Assembly: GCA_009780245.1 (NCBI GenBank)
Contig: WRAJ01000006.1
Coordinates: 1 to 64,000, forward strand
Length of the DNA stretch: 64,000 bases
DNA from: Turicibacter sp.
GTDB taxonomy: Bacteria; Bacillota_I; Bacilli_A; MOL361; Turicibacteraceae
Direction: 5' to 3'
The position numbers and the translations under genes are program-made. Under the pieces are notes generated by a model. It searched no databases. It was not told the DNA's origin and saw only the letters and a list, made by a program, of their open reading frames with translations. Shown here in pieces: positions 34,957 to 42,799 of this stretch; position 1 is the first letter of the stretch, and the number at the start of each line of letters is the position of its first letter.

Positions 34957-35994
34957 CTACTTCATTCCTTTACTTTCACTAGCACGAAGCTGACCGCAAG
35001 CCGCATCAATGTTCGCACCCATTTCACGACGAACCGTTACGTTCACCCGTTCCTGCTCTAAAATTTCCTTAAATTTCATGACTTGTTTTTTTGACGACCG
35101 TTCGACGCCAAGCTCGGCGACGGGGTTCATCGGGATTAAGTTGATGTGACAGTTAATCCCTTTCACCAACCGCGCCAGTTGATAAGCATGCTCATCCAGA
35201 TCGTTCACGTCACGCATTAAAATATATTCAAAGGTAATGCGACGATTGGTTTCTTTTAAATAATGCTTCACGGCTTTCATAATCTCAGATAACGGATAAG
35301 CGCGATTGATTTGCATGATCTTCGTGCGGAGATTATCGTTTGCTGCGTGTAGGCTAATCGCCAATGACACCTGTTTATGATCGCGAGCAAAGTCATAAAT
35401 CTTCGGCACTAAGCCACTCGTGGAAACCGTGATATGACGAGCCCCGATGTTCAACCCTTTATCGTGGTTAATCAGGTTGATGAAAGTGGTTAAAGCCTCG
35501 TAATTTTCGAAAGGCTCACCGATGCCCATCACCACGACGTGACCGATGCGTTCACCGACAGCACGGGCAACGTGGATGATTTGAGCGACGATTTCACCGG
35601 CTTCTAAGTTACGCACGAGACCGCCGATCGCCGAGGCGCAAAACGAGCAGCCAATGCGACAGCCGATTTGCGTGGTCACACAGATGGATAATCCGTAAGA
35701 CTGCTTCATCAACACCGTTTCAATCGTGTTGCCGTCTGCTAAGCGGAATAAGAATTTCTGCGTCCCATCGGTAGCGACTTGGTGCGTCACCGTTTTGAAG
35801 GTGGTAAAATCAAAGACGTTTGCGATGAGTTCTTTCAGTGTGTTTGGGACGTTTTTCATTTCATCAAAGCCGCTGACTTGCTTAACATAAAGCCAGTCAA
35901 AAATCTGAGCCGCGCGGAATTTCGGTTGTCCGTTTGTGACGACGAAATCTTCCCATTCCGGAAGTGTTAAGCTATATATTGAACGTTTATTCAT
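34957..35994 (-). CDS. rlmN: RlmN 23S rRNA/tRNA A2 methyltransferase
   Basis: Radical SAM enzyme methylating A2503 of 23S rRNA. 345 residues with cluster motif CRIGCSFCASA near residue 113, GIGEPFENY, and the C-terminal catalytic Cys region DAACGQLR. Full length. Confidence 0.97.
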   Translation of the reverse strand: MNKRSIYSLTLPEWEDFVVTNGQPKFRAAQIFDWLYVKQVSGFDEMKNVPNTLKELIANVFDFTTFKTVTHQVATDGTQKFLFRLADGNTIETVLMKQSYGLSICVTTQIGCRIGCSFCASAIGGLVRNLEAGEIVAQIIHVARAVGERIGHVVVMGIGEPFENYEALTTFINLINHDKGLNIGARHITVSTSGLVPKIYDFARDHKQVSLAISLHAANDNLRTKIMQINRAYPLSEIMKAVKHYLKETNRRITFEYILMRDVNDLDEHAYQLARLVKGINCHINLIPMNPVAELGVERSSKKQVMKFKEILEQERVNVTVRREMGANIDAACGQLRASESKGMK

Positions 35995-36038
35995 GGTTGG
36001 TAACCCTCTTTTCTAATGTTTGCTTTTGCAAGTGGTTG

Positions 36039-37364
36039 TTATTTTTTAACGAGTGAGGCGACGAAGAAGCCGTCTGTTCCAAAGTCTTGTGGGAACAGTT
36101 GTAGCATTTCGTGTTCAAAATGTTTCTTTAACGCGCTTGGCATTCTCGCTTCGAAGGCGGTATCAAACGTGAAATCTTGATGTTCATTTAAGAAGCCTTC
36201 GACTTGGCGCTGATTTTCTTTCCGATTCACAGTGCAGGTACTATAGACTAAGCGACCGGTTGGTTTTAATAACTTTGAGGCGCTGATCAGAATCTGTTTT
36301 TGGATGTCCGTGATCGCGTCTAAATCTTCCGGTCGCTTCGTGATCTTAGCTTCGGGGTGTCTTCTTAGAATCCCAAGCCCTGAGCACGGGGCATCGACTA
36401 GGATATAATCAAAACTTTCTGGCTCGTATTGTTCGGCGAGTGCTAACGCATTGCAGAGGCTAGCTTCGACGTTGTTGATTTCTAAACGCTTGGCATTTTC
36501 CTCGATTCTCGCGATTTTATGATCGTAGATATCGTGGGCATAAACGACCCCTTTTGGACCTGTCATCTCAGCCAGATGAAACGTCTTCCCACCAGGAGCG
36601 GCACAGACATCAAGCACTTTGCTTCCAGACGTCGGTGCTAGAGCGAGCGCTGGTAGCATGGACGACTCGTCTTGGATATAGAATAGCCCCGCTTTGAAGC
36701 TTTGTGTGGTGAGGGGATTGCCTGAGGTGACCGTGAGGGCTGTAGGGATGATTTCGCTCAGCGCGGTTTGCACACCTTCGCTTTGCAGTCGCTTTTGCAA
36801 GTCATCCCTCGTTGTTTTCGTGGCATTTGCTCGGATGGCTAGTTTCGGACGCTGGTTATTCGCCGTGAGCATCGCTTTTGTTTTTTCCTCGCCAAACTGC
36901 GCCATCCAAAGACGAACTAACCACGTCGGATGCGAGGTTTCAACGGCGATGCGGTTCGGACCGGCTTCCATCTCATCGGTGTCTCGCAGTTCATTCGTGG
37001 TGACTTTGCGCAGGATGGCGTTGACGGCTTTGGCATTGAAATCACCGCCACGCCCCTTTGCCAGCTTCACCGCTTCATCGACCGCTGCATAATCTGGGAC
37101 CTTTTCTAAATAGATGATTTGGTATAACGTCATCGCCAGTAAGACCTTCACCCATTCTTTCACCCGCCCTTGAAAATAAGGCTTTAACCAAAATTTCAAC
37201 AGCTTGTAATGCGTCAGTGTGCCGTAAACGATTTCCGTTATTAACCCTTTATCCGCAGCAGAGATTTCCTGCGCATCCAATGCGGCAGACAACGCTACGT
37301 TACTATATGCCTCTTCCGTGACTACTTCAAGTAAAATCTCAAATGCTATACGCCTTGCTTCCAT
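36039..37364 (-). CDS. rsmB: RsmB 16S rRNA m5C967 methyltransferase
   Basis: 441 residues: NusB-like N-terminal domain, then SAM methyltransferase with VLDVCAAPGGKTFHLAEM, DAPCSGLGILRRHPE and YSTCTVNRKEN (two catalytic Cys). First gene of the housekeeping operon; GAGGGTG precedes the ATG. Confidence 0.97.
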   Translation of the reverse strand: MEARRIAFEILLEVVTEEAYSNVALSAALDAQEISAADKGLITEIVYGTLTHYKLLKFWLKPYFQGRVKEWVKVLLAMTLYQIIYLEKVPDYAAVDEAVKLAKGRGGDFNAKAVNAILRKVTTNELRDTDEMEAGPNRIAVETSHPTWLVRLWMAQFGEEKTKAMLTANNQRPKLAIRANATKTTRDDLQKRLQSEGVQTALSEIIPTALTVTSGNPLTTQSFKAGLFYIQDESSMLPALALAPTSGSKVLDVCAAPGGKTFHLAEMTGPKGVVYAHDIYDHKIARIEENAKRLEINNVEASLCNALALAEQYEPESFDYILVDAPCSGLGILRRHPEAKITKRPEDLDAITDIQKQILISASKLLKPTGRLVYSTCTVNRKENQRQVEGFLNEHQDFTFDTAFEARMPSALKKHFEHEMLQLFPQDFGTDGFFVASLVKK

Positions 37365-37408
37365 AAAGACACCCTCGTTTTATTTGTTATCATTAACTAT
37401 CACCCTAT

Positions 37409-37417
37409 AGTATACCA
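37409..37417 (-). promoter_or_regulatory. Extended -10 promoter of the rsmB operon
   Basis: TGGTATACT on the minus strand about 45 bases before the rsmB start; -35 weak. Confidence 0.55.
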
Positions 37418-37571
37418 CAAATTTGATGCTTGAGGAAATTTTATGTTGGAAATATGAAAAAATTGAACGGGCTTACCCCACTTTTTGCGTTTGCCCAGGT
37501 ATGAGCGCTAGCTTTTTTGCTTAGATGGGTGCGAAAGGCAGTGGCGTAAAGGATCCTTCGGTCACAATCGG

Positions 37572-37617
37572 CATATCATTTGAGGGTTAATGCGCATTTA
37601 CAACCTTGATTCCTAGT
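37572..37617 (+). repeat. 46-bp dispersed direct repeat, copy A
   Basis: Identical at 45 of 46 positions to 41266-41311, same orientation. Begins CATATCATTT and ends CTTGATTCCTAGT. Confidence 0.85.
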
Positions 37618-37875
37618 CAATGCTACCCTTCCAAGAACCACTAAATCCCAAAAATCAACCAGTCACTGGCTCTAACCTGCTAAAACAAGCTACCAAAAGC
37701 CAATGGATTACGAAAATCGACATCTCAGTGGCTCCAACAGCGAAATTTCAGCCTCACAAAGCCAATAGACTGTAAAAAACAGGGAATCAGTGGCTCTGAT
37801 CTGTTAAAGCAGGCCAAAAAAAGCCACAGAATTACAAAAACCGGCTCCTCAGTGGCTCTTAATCTGCTATAATGT
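37603..37875. repeat. 62-bp tandem repeat array
   Basis: The heads (A)NTGGCTC occur at 37665, 37727, 37789 and 37851, exactly 62 bases apart, with an older partial copy before the first. Each unit can pair AGCCA with the next TGGCT. The last unit carries the TGCTATAAT extended -10 (37865-37873) for the lipoprotein gene downstream. Confidence 0.85.
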
Positions 37876-37898
37876 TAGTAACGAAGAGGTGAGATATC

Positions 37899-38759
37899 AT
37901 GAAAAATATTAAATTGTTTGGTTTGTTAATTTTTACTGCATTTGCACTCATGGCTTGCGATTCAGAACCGGGTGAAAGGAATAATGATGCGGCAGAAGCA
38001 GATGCGCTTGTTGATGAATTGATTGCACCGGTTGCTACTGATTTTGAAAATGAAATGGCTTATTTTGAGGCTCAGATTGATTATTTTGAAATTGCGGTTG
38101 AAGCCTTAGAAGCTGCTTTTGCAGAAATCGACTCAGAGGGTGAAGCGTTGAATGTTATCCAAGCGGAGGGGCTCATTTTATCAGAACGGATTGAAAATAG
38201 CATGAATGAACTAGGTGTTTACTTATGGGAGAATTTTGAAGAACATTGTATAGAAGACGGCGGGGTCTACATCTACGAAGCTTTCTACGATATACGCCAG
38301 TGTTCTTTTAGACCAGACGTTACTCCGGAAAGGGAAGATCGAGAGCACATCCAATTTATGTATATGGAACTATTTATGCGATTGGTTGCAATTGAGTATG
38401 CTTTTTTTGGTGATAACTTAACTGATTTCGAGAATAGATTAGATGAGTTGGATGTTTTGGTGGATGAATTGGTAATCACCCTAGATGAACTACTTACTAG
38501 CGAGCCAACCATTTCTGAGGGTGATGAAAGGTTAGTCGCAATTGCTGATCAGGCAAATACTTTAGGAAACCACGTTCATGCGGTAAGATTAGGGATCATG
38601 AGATACACATCAGCTAATCCAGAGATCTATCCTGTTGATTGTGTAGACCCAAACTATTATTATACGGTTTATTGCCCACAGCGTGAATTGATTACAATCA
38701 GAATATCGGAGATGATGTGGGAATTAATGAGAGTTAGACTTCCTTTTGGAGCGGGATAA
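37899..38759 (+). CDS. Lipoprotein with helical extracellular domain, unknown
   Basis: 286 residues with lipobox LMAC (Cys20) after a good signal peptide and GAGGTGAG before the ATG. The mature part is strongly acidic and helical, with regular hydrophobic spacing (about 35-90 and 160-205) suggesting a coiled-coil or helical bundle, and four Cys in two pairs. No recognised family. Confidence 0.8.
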   Translation: MKNIKLFGLLIFTAFALMACDSEPGERNNDAAEADALVDELIAPVATDFENEMAYFEAQIDYFEIAVEALEAAFAEIDSEGEALNVIQAEGLILSERIENSMNELGVYLWENFEEHCIEDGGVYIYEAFYDIRQCSFRPDVTPEREDREHIQFMYMELFMRLVAIEYAFFGDNLTDFENRLDELDVLVDELVITLDELLTSEPTISEGDERLVAIADQANTLGNHVHAVRLGIMRYTSANPEIYPVDCVDPNYYYTVYCPQRELITIRISEMMWELMRVRLPFGAG

Positions 38760-38801
38760 CGTTTTATATGACTAGAAGGACAAACTTTGAAGGTGATCAT
38801 C

Positions 38802-38873
38802 TTGAAGCGAAAAATAGTAGTTATTTTAATAACGCAACTTATGTTGTTTATTGTTTTTAATAGCAACTTTTAA
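38802..38873 (+). CDS. Possible 23-residue hydrophobic peptide
   Basis: TTG start preceded by AAGGTGA at 7 bases; the peptide is basic at the start then one hydrophobic stretch (IVVILITQLMLFIVF). Could be a small membrane peptide or a chance frame. Confidence 0.25.
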   Translation: MKRKIVVILITQLMLFIVFNSNF

Positions 38874-38892
38874 ACTGAATTTTTGTCACTAA

Positions 38893-38932
38893 AAAGTCGC
38901 TAATTCATTGGTTTTTTGAAAACAGCGACTTT
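38893..38932 (-). terminator. Hairpin serving convergent genes
   Basis: AAAGTCGCT and AGCGACTTT flank a 22-base loop; on the minus strand T5 follows, so it can terminate the Rpn gene. Confidence 0.5.
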
Positions 38933-38955
38933 CGTAATTACCTAGTATAAGAGTG

Positions 38956-39160
38956 ATGGCGAGGAGTAAATCTGAGACCTCAATTTACGTTGTTTTAATA
39001 GTTATTTTCACTTTCTTAATAGTAGCGTGGCTCAGCAGCGAGGAGATTTATATCAGCTCTGAACTGCAATTTTCTGAATGCCAACCATCAGAATTGCAAG
39101 AAACTTTTATGAATGCATTCACTTCAAACGAAGCATTACCATTCGCTTTGTTGACAGCCT
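38956..39160 (+). pseudogene. Remnant of a small membrane protein gene, cut by the Rpn gene
   Basis: About 68 residues read as a plausible protein with one membrane segment (YVVLIVIFTFLIVAWL), after which the frame continues to 39264 only as antisense of the Rpn 3' end. It looks like the front of a gene truncated when the Rpn unit arrived. Weak ribosome binding site. Confidence 0.3.
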
Positions 39161-39988
39161 CTATCCATTTACCAATCCTTGAACAACATCAAGTGGCAAC
39201 TCTGATATCTCTGCAACTTCTTCAGCTGACAGCCCTCTTCCAAAAAGCTTCTTTGCTATCTTAATCGCCTTTTTGGACGCTCCACGCTCAATTCCTTGCT
39301 CGATTCCTTGCTCAATGCCTAAATCAACACCCTTCTCAAACCCAAAATCAATCAATTCCTGATCATACGAAAACACATCTGCAAACATATCTCTCATCTC
39401 CTTCTGTTTGAAAAATTCTGGTAAATACCCTTCTTCTAATAACTGATCAATCGCATCGTTAATAAATAATTCTTGATTCTCTACTAAGTCTATCAACCGT
39501 GCATATGCCGCTACTGCATTGTCACCATCTCGGTTAGCCAGTTTATCAAAATGGATATTCAACACTTTAGCTTTAGCCTGAACATCGCCTAAATCTAGCT
39601 TTGGCAAATCCGCCATCTCTTTCCTGCCGTTGTACACGACAAAAAATTCTGCTCTCGGTATCTTCACTTCTTTTGTCCCAAATCTATTTTGATTTTGTTG
39701 CTTCAGAAACCGACCTGCTAAAAGCACATAATACTCTAACAAACGAAATACCATATTGCGGTTCGGTGTTTTCTGATGCTCGATTAACACAAGTAATTTG
39801 TTCTCATCCGTAATAAACGAAATGTCGTTATAACGCTTAGGACGAGTTAAGCTATCACCTAAATTAACTAGTTTGATTCGTGAAGAATCAAGTTCTTCTC
39901 CTGTTAGCACCTCATATAATTGCACAGCATATTCTTCCTTTTGAAACATCAATGTAAATGCTGAATTTCCTGCTTGTTGTTGCTGCAT
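39161..39988 (-). CDS. Rpn-family PD-(D/E)XK nuclease (transposase-like), intact
   Basis: 275 residues. N-terminal PD-(D/E)XK core: YNDISFI supplies the Asp and LLVLIEHQKT the catalytic E-x-Q. The C-terminal part contains the EQGIEQGIERG repeats typical of the family and a final small helical domain (LSAEEVAEISELPLDVVQGL). Rpn proteins promote RecA-independent recombination or cleave DNA; their biology in Bacillota is mostly unknown. ATG 39988 fits GGGAG at 9 bases better than 39997. Confidence 0.88.
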   Translation of the reverse strand: MQQQQAGNSAFTLMFQKEEYAVQLYEVLTGEELDSSRIKLVNLGDSLTRPKRYNDISFITDENKLLVLIEHQKTPNRNMVFRLLEYYVLLAGRFLKQQNQNRFGTKEVKIPRAEFFVVYNGRKEMADLPKLDLGDVQAKAKVLNIHFDKLANRDGDNAVAAYARLIDLVENQELFINDAIDQLLEEGYLPEFFKQKEMRDMFADVFSYDQELIDFGFEKGVDLGIEQGIEQGIERGASKKAIKIAKKLFGRGLSAEEVAEISELPLDVVQGLVNG

Positions 39989-40031
39989 GTTTCTCATCTC
40001 CCGTATCTAATTTAGGACTCTCCCTAATGCC

Positions 40032-40128
40032 CACCCTTTATATACGCGAAAATTTTTTTTTCACCTGCAAGAATCCGCAAGAAAATGTTTTCCAAAATCG
40101 ATGTAAACGTCTTCACTCGTTTTTTGAG
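40032..40128 (-). repeat. Shared Rpn leader, copy 1
   Basis: Conserved block upstream of the intact Rpn gene, about 95% identical to 41063-41166. It holds TTGCGGATTCTTGCAG repeats and TATATAAAGGGTG near the transcription start. Confidence 0.8.
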
Positions 40129-40150
40129 TATCATTCTCATCAATAAAACC

Positions 40151-41023
40151 TCATCCCATTTTTAGGCCTTGAACAACATCTATAGAAAGACCTGTAAGTA
40201 TAGAAATAAGCTCTGGCGAAAGACTATTTTCCAATGCAGCTTTTGCCATCTCAATCGCCTTTTCAAAAGCTCCACGCTCTATCCCACGCTCTATCCCGTG
40301 TTCGATTCCATCCTCATAACGTGCCTCTAATGCATCTTCCATTTTCCATTCAAACATATTAAATACCTCCGCATCGTATTTTTGTAAAAACTCAGTTAGT
40401 ATCCCCCGTTCTTTTGCTACGTTTGTTGCTAACCCAAGTGCCTCACCTAATGGCTTGCCAGCTTTTCGATGTTGCTCAACTAAATAGACGAAGTAACTAT
40501 ACTCATATAAATAAGCCGATCGACTTAGAACACCATGTCCTACTTCATAATTAATGTTAATAAATTTAACCACTACCTCCAACGGCATCACACCCTCTCT
40601 CTTTTCCAGAAATGAATCTGATAGATTAAACATTTGCTCTGCCGGTTGTGGCATTTTTCCGTTATAAAGCACATACAGCTCAGGTGTGGGTATTTTGATT
40701 TGCTTTTCCAAATGCAAAGCTTTGTTTGGAATCATTTGGTGATACAGAAAAGCGATATACATCAAAATCCGTAGCGCCATGTTGTTATTTGGGATGGTCT
40801 GGTGTTCCAATACAACGATTAGTCTTTCATTAATGATAAACGAAAGATCATTTATCTGGTTGCGATAGAGTGCTTGTTCCAACGTATTGAATTTTATCTT
40901 ATCAGCATCCTTCAAAAAGGTTTGATTAATGGCATTATACAACTCCAATGCTTTTCTTTATCTTGAAACAACAAGCGCAGCATTGAGTCGCGGTATTGCA
41001 CATTTGATTCTAGCATGGTTTAT
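40151..41023 (-). pseudogene. Rpn-family nuclease gene with a frameshift
   Basis: The frame from 40948 encodes residues with NDLSFII, LEHQ, and the EHGIERGIERG and VVQGL ends of the family, but starts inside the domain. The missing N-terminus (MLESNVQYRDSMLRLLFQ) is present upstream in another frame from ATG 41023, with AGGGA before it. Adding one A in the run at about 40952-40955 would join them. Either a true inactivating deletion, a sequencing error, or slippage. Confidence 0.8.
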
Positions 41024-41062
41024 CCCTACTTTCGTATTTAAATGTACGATCCCCCGATTCGT

Positions 41063-41166
41063 CACCCTTTATATACGATATACGCGAAAAAAAATTTTTC
41101 ACCTGCAAGAATCCGCAAGAAAATGTTTTCCTAAATCGATGTAAACGTCTTCACTCATTTTTTGAG
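41063..41166 (-). repeat. Shared Rpn leader, copy 2
   Basis: Second copy of the Rpn upstream block, with a 7-bp tandem duplication (CGTATAT) at the TATATA segment. Between it and 41266 I see nothing else. Confidence 0.8.
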
Positions 41167-41265
41167 CACAACTTTTATTAACAAAACAATAGGGTAGATA
41201 ATAAGATACACACTCATTATACCACCTCCGTAGATTAATTTCAACTAACAAACCAAACAAAAAAT

Positions 41266-41311
41266 CATATCATTTAAGGGTTAATGCGCATTTACAACCT
41301 TGATTCCTAGT
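41266..41311 (+). repeat. 46-bp dispersed direct repeat, copy B
   Basis: One mismatch to copy A at 37572. The two copies bracket about 3.65 kb holding a lipoprotein and both Rpn genes. Confidence 0.85.
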
Positions 41312-41418
41312 GAAGCTTACTTTTATCAGCGTTAAAACTAAACCAACCATTCTATAATAAATTTGATGAACCATTGAAGCCAAGCAAAACAAGGGACATT
41401 CTGATAATCCCTTGTCGC
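41312..41418. other. Non-coding spacer
   Basis: Between repeat copy B and the pseudogene; nothing recognised. Confidence 0.4.
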
Positions 41419-41727
41419 TCACATCAATAAATGAACAAACCAGTTTATTTCATCTGTGCTAAGGAAATATTGAACCCATGCAGTTGCTTGTTCCTCAGCA
41501 CTTTGCTCAACTTCGTCTTACTACCCATTCTCAATATCAAATCCAATTGGATTTGAAGTAGCCAAAACTTCTTTGTAGCTCATTTGACCAAGAATATTAG
41601 GTGCAGCTAAAAACGTTCTTTTCTGTACCACGTTTCGTCTATCAGGCAAGAAATTCATAATTCCTAGTGGTTGACCAAAACCTAAAGAATGGCATGTTTG
41701 ATTTACCTGAGTTTTCTTTGTAATCAG
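41419..41727 (-). pseudogene. Decayed gene downstream of the holin-like genes
   Basis: A minus-strand frame reads HSLGFGQPLGIMNFLPDRRN, FLAAPNILGQMSYKEVLA, NPIGFDIENG, then TAG TAA, and continues in the same frame as DEVEQSAEEQATAWVQYF up to TGA 41419-41421. It has no start after the upstream stop except an internal Met. Two adjacent in-frame stops mark it as a relic. Identity unknown; position suggests a lysis gene. Confidence 0.55.
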
Positions 41728-41963
41728 CTAGCTTCATTACTTTTAAAACATTTATAAACATCGTAAATGCCAGAAGCGGACAAGCCAATTACCAACCCTT
41801 GTTGGATGCGAGATATAAACGCCAAATCTGCTTTCAAAACCAAGGATAAAATGATCGCAGTCACAATATTAAGTAACGGAATTAAGTGATGATCCAGCCC
41901 CTGCTTCTTCCAGATTTGTGCAGTCAACATGACGACACTTAAAGTAATACTAGTATCAATCAT
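41724..41963 (-). CDS. Holin-like small membrane protein
   Basis: 79 residues with two or three hydrophobic segments and a charged tail, the size and layout of phage holins. ATG at 41963 has GAGGCGG 8 bases upstream. Follows the BhlA-type gene with an 8-base overlap. Assignment is by layout and neighbours. Confidence 0.6.
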   Translation of the reverse strand: MIDTSITLSVVMLTAQIWKKQGLDHHLIPLLNIVTAIILSLVLKADLAFISRIQQGLVIGLSASGIYDVYKCFKSNEAS

Positions 41964-42189
41964 AGTTTGCACCGCCTCGCATCATAACTTTAATGTCGCT
42001 CACATTACATGATAAGCTACTGAATGCTTTTGCTTGTTCAGAAATAATTGACTGATTTTTTTCAATCGTCTTTTGATAACGATCTTCTCGTATTGTATTG
42101 CGCTTGCTGGTTGAATGGAGAAGCCAAACGAATAAACCCGCAAAGATGCCATAAGTTAGTGCGTTTTCTAACAACAATTCAAACATCAT
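41956..42189 (-). CDS. BhlA/UviB-family holin-like protein
   Basis: 77 residues: one N-terminal membrane segment (ALTYGIFAGLFVWLLHST) followed by a charged helix (NTIREDRYQKTIEKNQ), the pattern of BhlA/UviB holin-like peptides from phages and bacteriocin plasmids. GAGGTGA precedes the ATG; overlaps the gene upstream by 4 bases. Confidence 0.78.
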   Translation of the reverse strand: MMFELLLENALTYGIFAGLFVWLLHSTSKRNTIREDRYQKTIEKNQSIISEQAKAFSSLSCNVSDIKVMMRGGANYD

Positions 42190-42659
42190 TGACGTTCACC
42201 TCTTATCTTCAAAATTTCTGCAAAACATGCTGCACATGACGTTGTTTCTATTCCCAAAAATGCCGACAAGGCTTTAATAAAATGCTGATTTTTCTTTAAC
42301 GCAACTGATAACAAATACGAATCATGCTCGCTTGCTTGCCACGCTTCAAAGGCACACATCATAGCAATCGCTAAATGCTTAACTGAACACCACTGTTCTT
42401 TATCTCCTACCCCACCATACATCTCATACAAGTAAAACATATCTTCACGCCGAAGCGCAGCAAACTTGTGAATGTTACGCTCTAATGTGTTGATGCTTTC
42501 GAGTTGCTTTTCAATATTACCTTCTTCAATCCTGCCATTTTCAAGTTCTGAAACACGCTTCTCAAGCAATGTTTTTGTATGCATTTCTACAACAGCCATT
42601 TGCACAAAGCTACGAATAATATCCTCAGCAATACCGTCTGTTGCGTGTTTGTTTGTCAT
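42186..42659 (-). CDS. Unknown protein in the lysis-like cluster
   Basis: 157 residues, no signal peptide. The front half is a charged helix/coiled coil (residues 25-65), the rest has Cys (WCSVKH, TTSCAACF) and mixed structure. AGGAGGAAAG precedes the ATG. Operon with two holin-like genes, so perhaps a phage-derived structural or regulatory protein. Confidence 0.65.
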   Translation of the reverse strand: MTNKHATDGIAEDIIRSFVQMAVVEMHTKTLLEKRVSELENGRIEEGNIEKQLESINTLERNIHKFAALRREDMFYLYEMYGGVGDKEQWCSVKHLAIAMMCAFEAWQASEHDSYLLSVALKKNQHFIKALSAFLGIETTSCAACFAEILKIRGERQ

Positions 42660-42717
42660 TTTTACTTTCCTCCTGACGATGTGTGGCTAATTACCACAAA
42701 ATTTTATAGTTTAATGT

Positions 42718-42746
42718 TTGAATAATAGCAATAAGTCGTGTATAAT
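42718..42746 (+). promoter_or_regulatory. Promoter of the paralogous lipoprotein pair
   Basis: TTGAAT (42718-42723), 17 bases, TATAAT (42741-42746). Confidence 0.7.
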
Positions 42747-42799
42747 TGTAGTTATTATCTATTTTCTAATCGGATGTAGAAAAAGGAGTGACGATTGTC

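Noticed and set aside
37603-37875. 62-bp array as a CRISPR locus
   Set aside because: The units are similar over their whole length, with no unique spacers, and no cas genes are present.
37572-41311. Direct repeats as attL/attR of a prophage
   Set aside because: No integrase, no structural phage genes between the repeats, and no tRNA or gene end at either copy.
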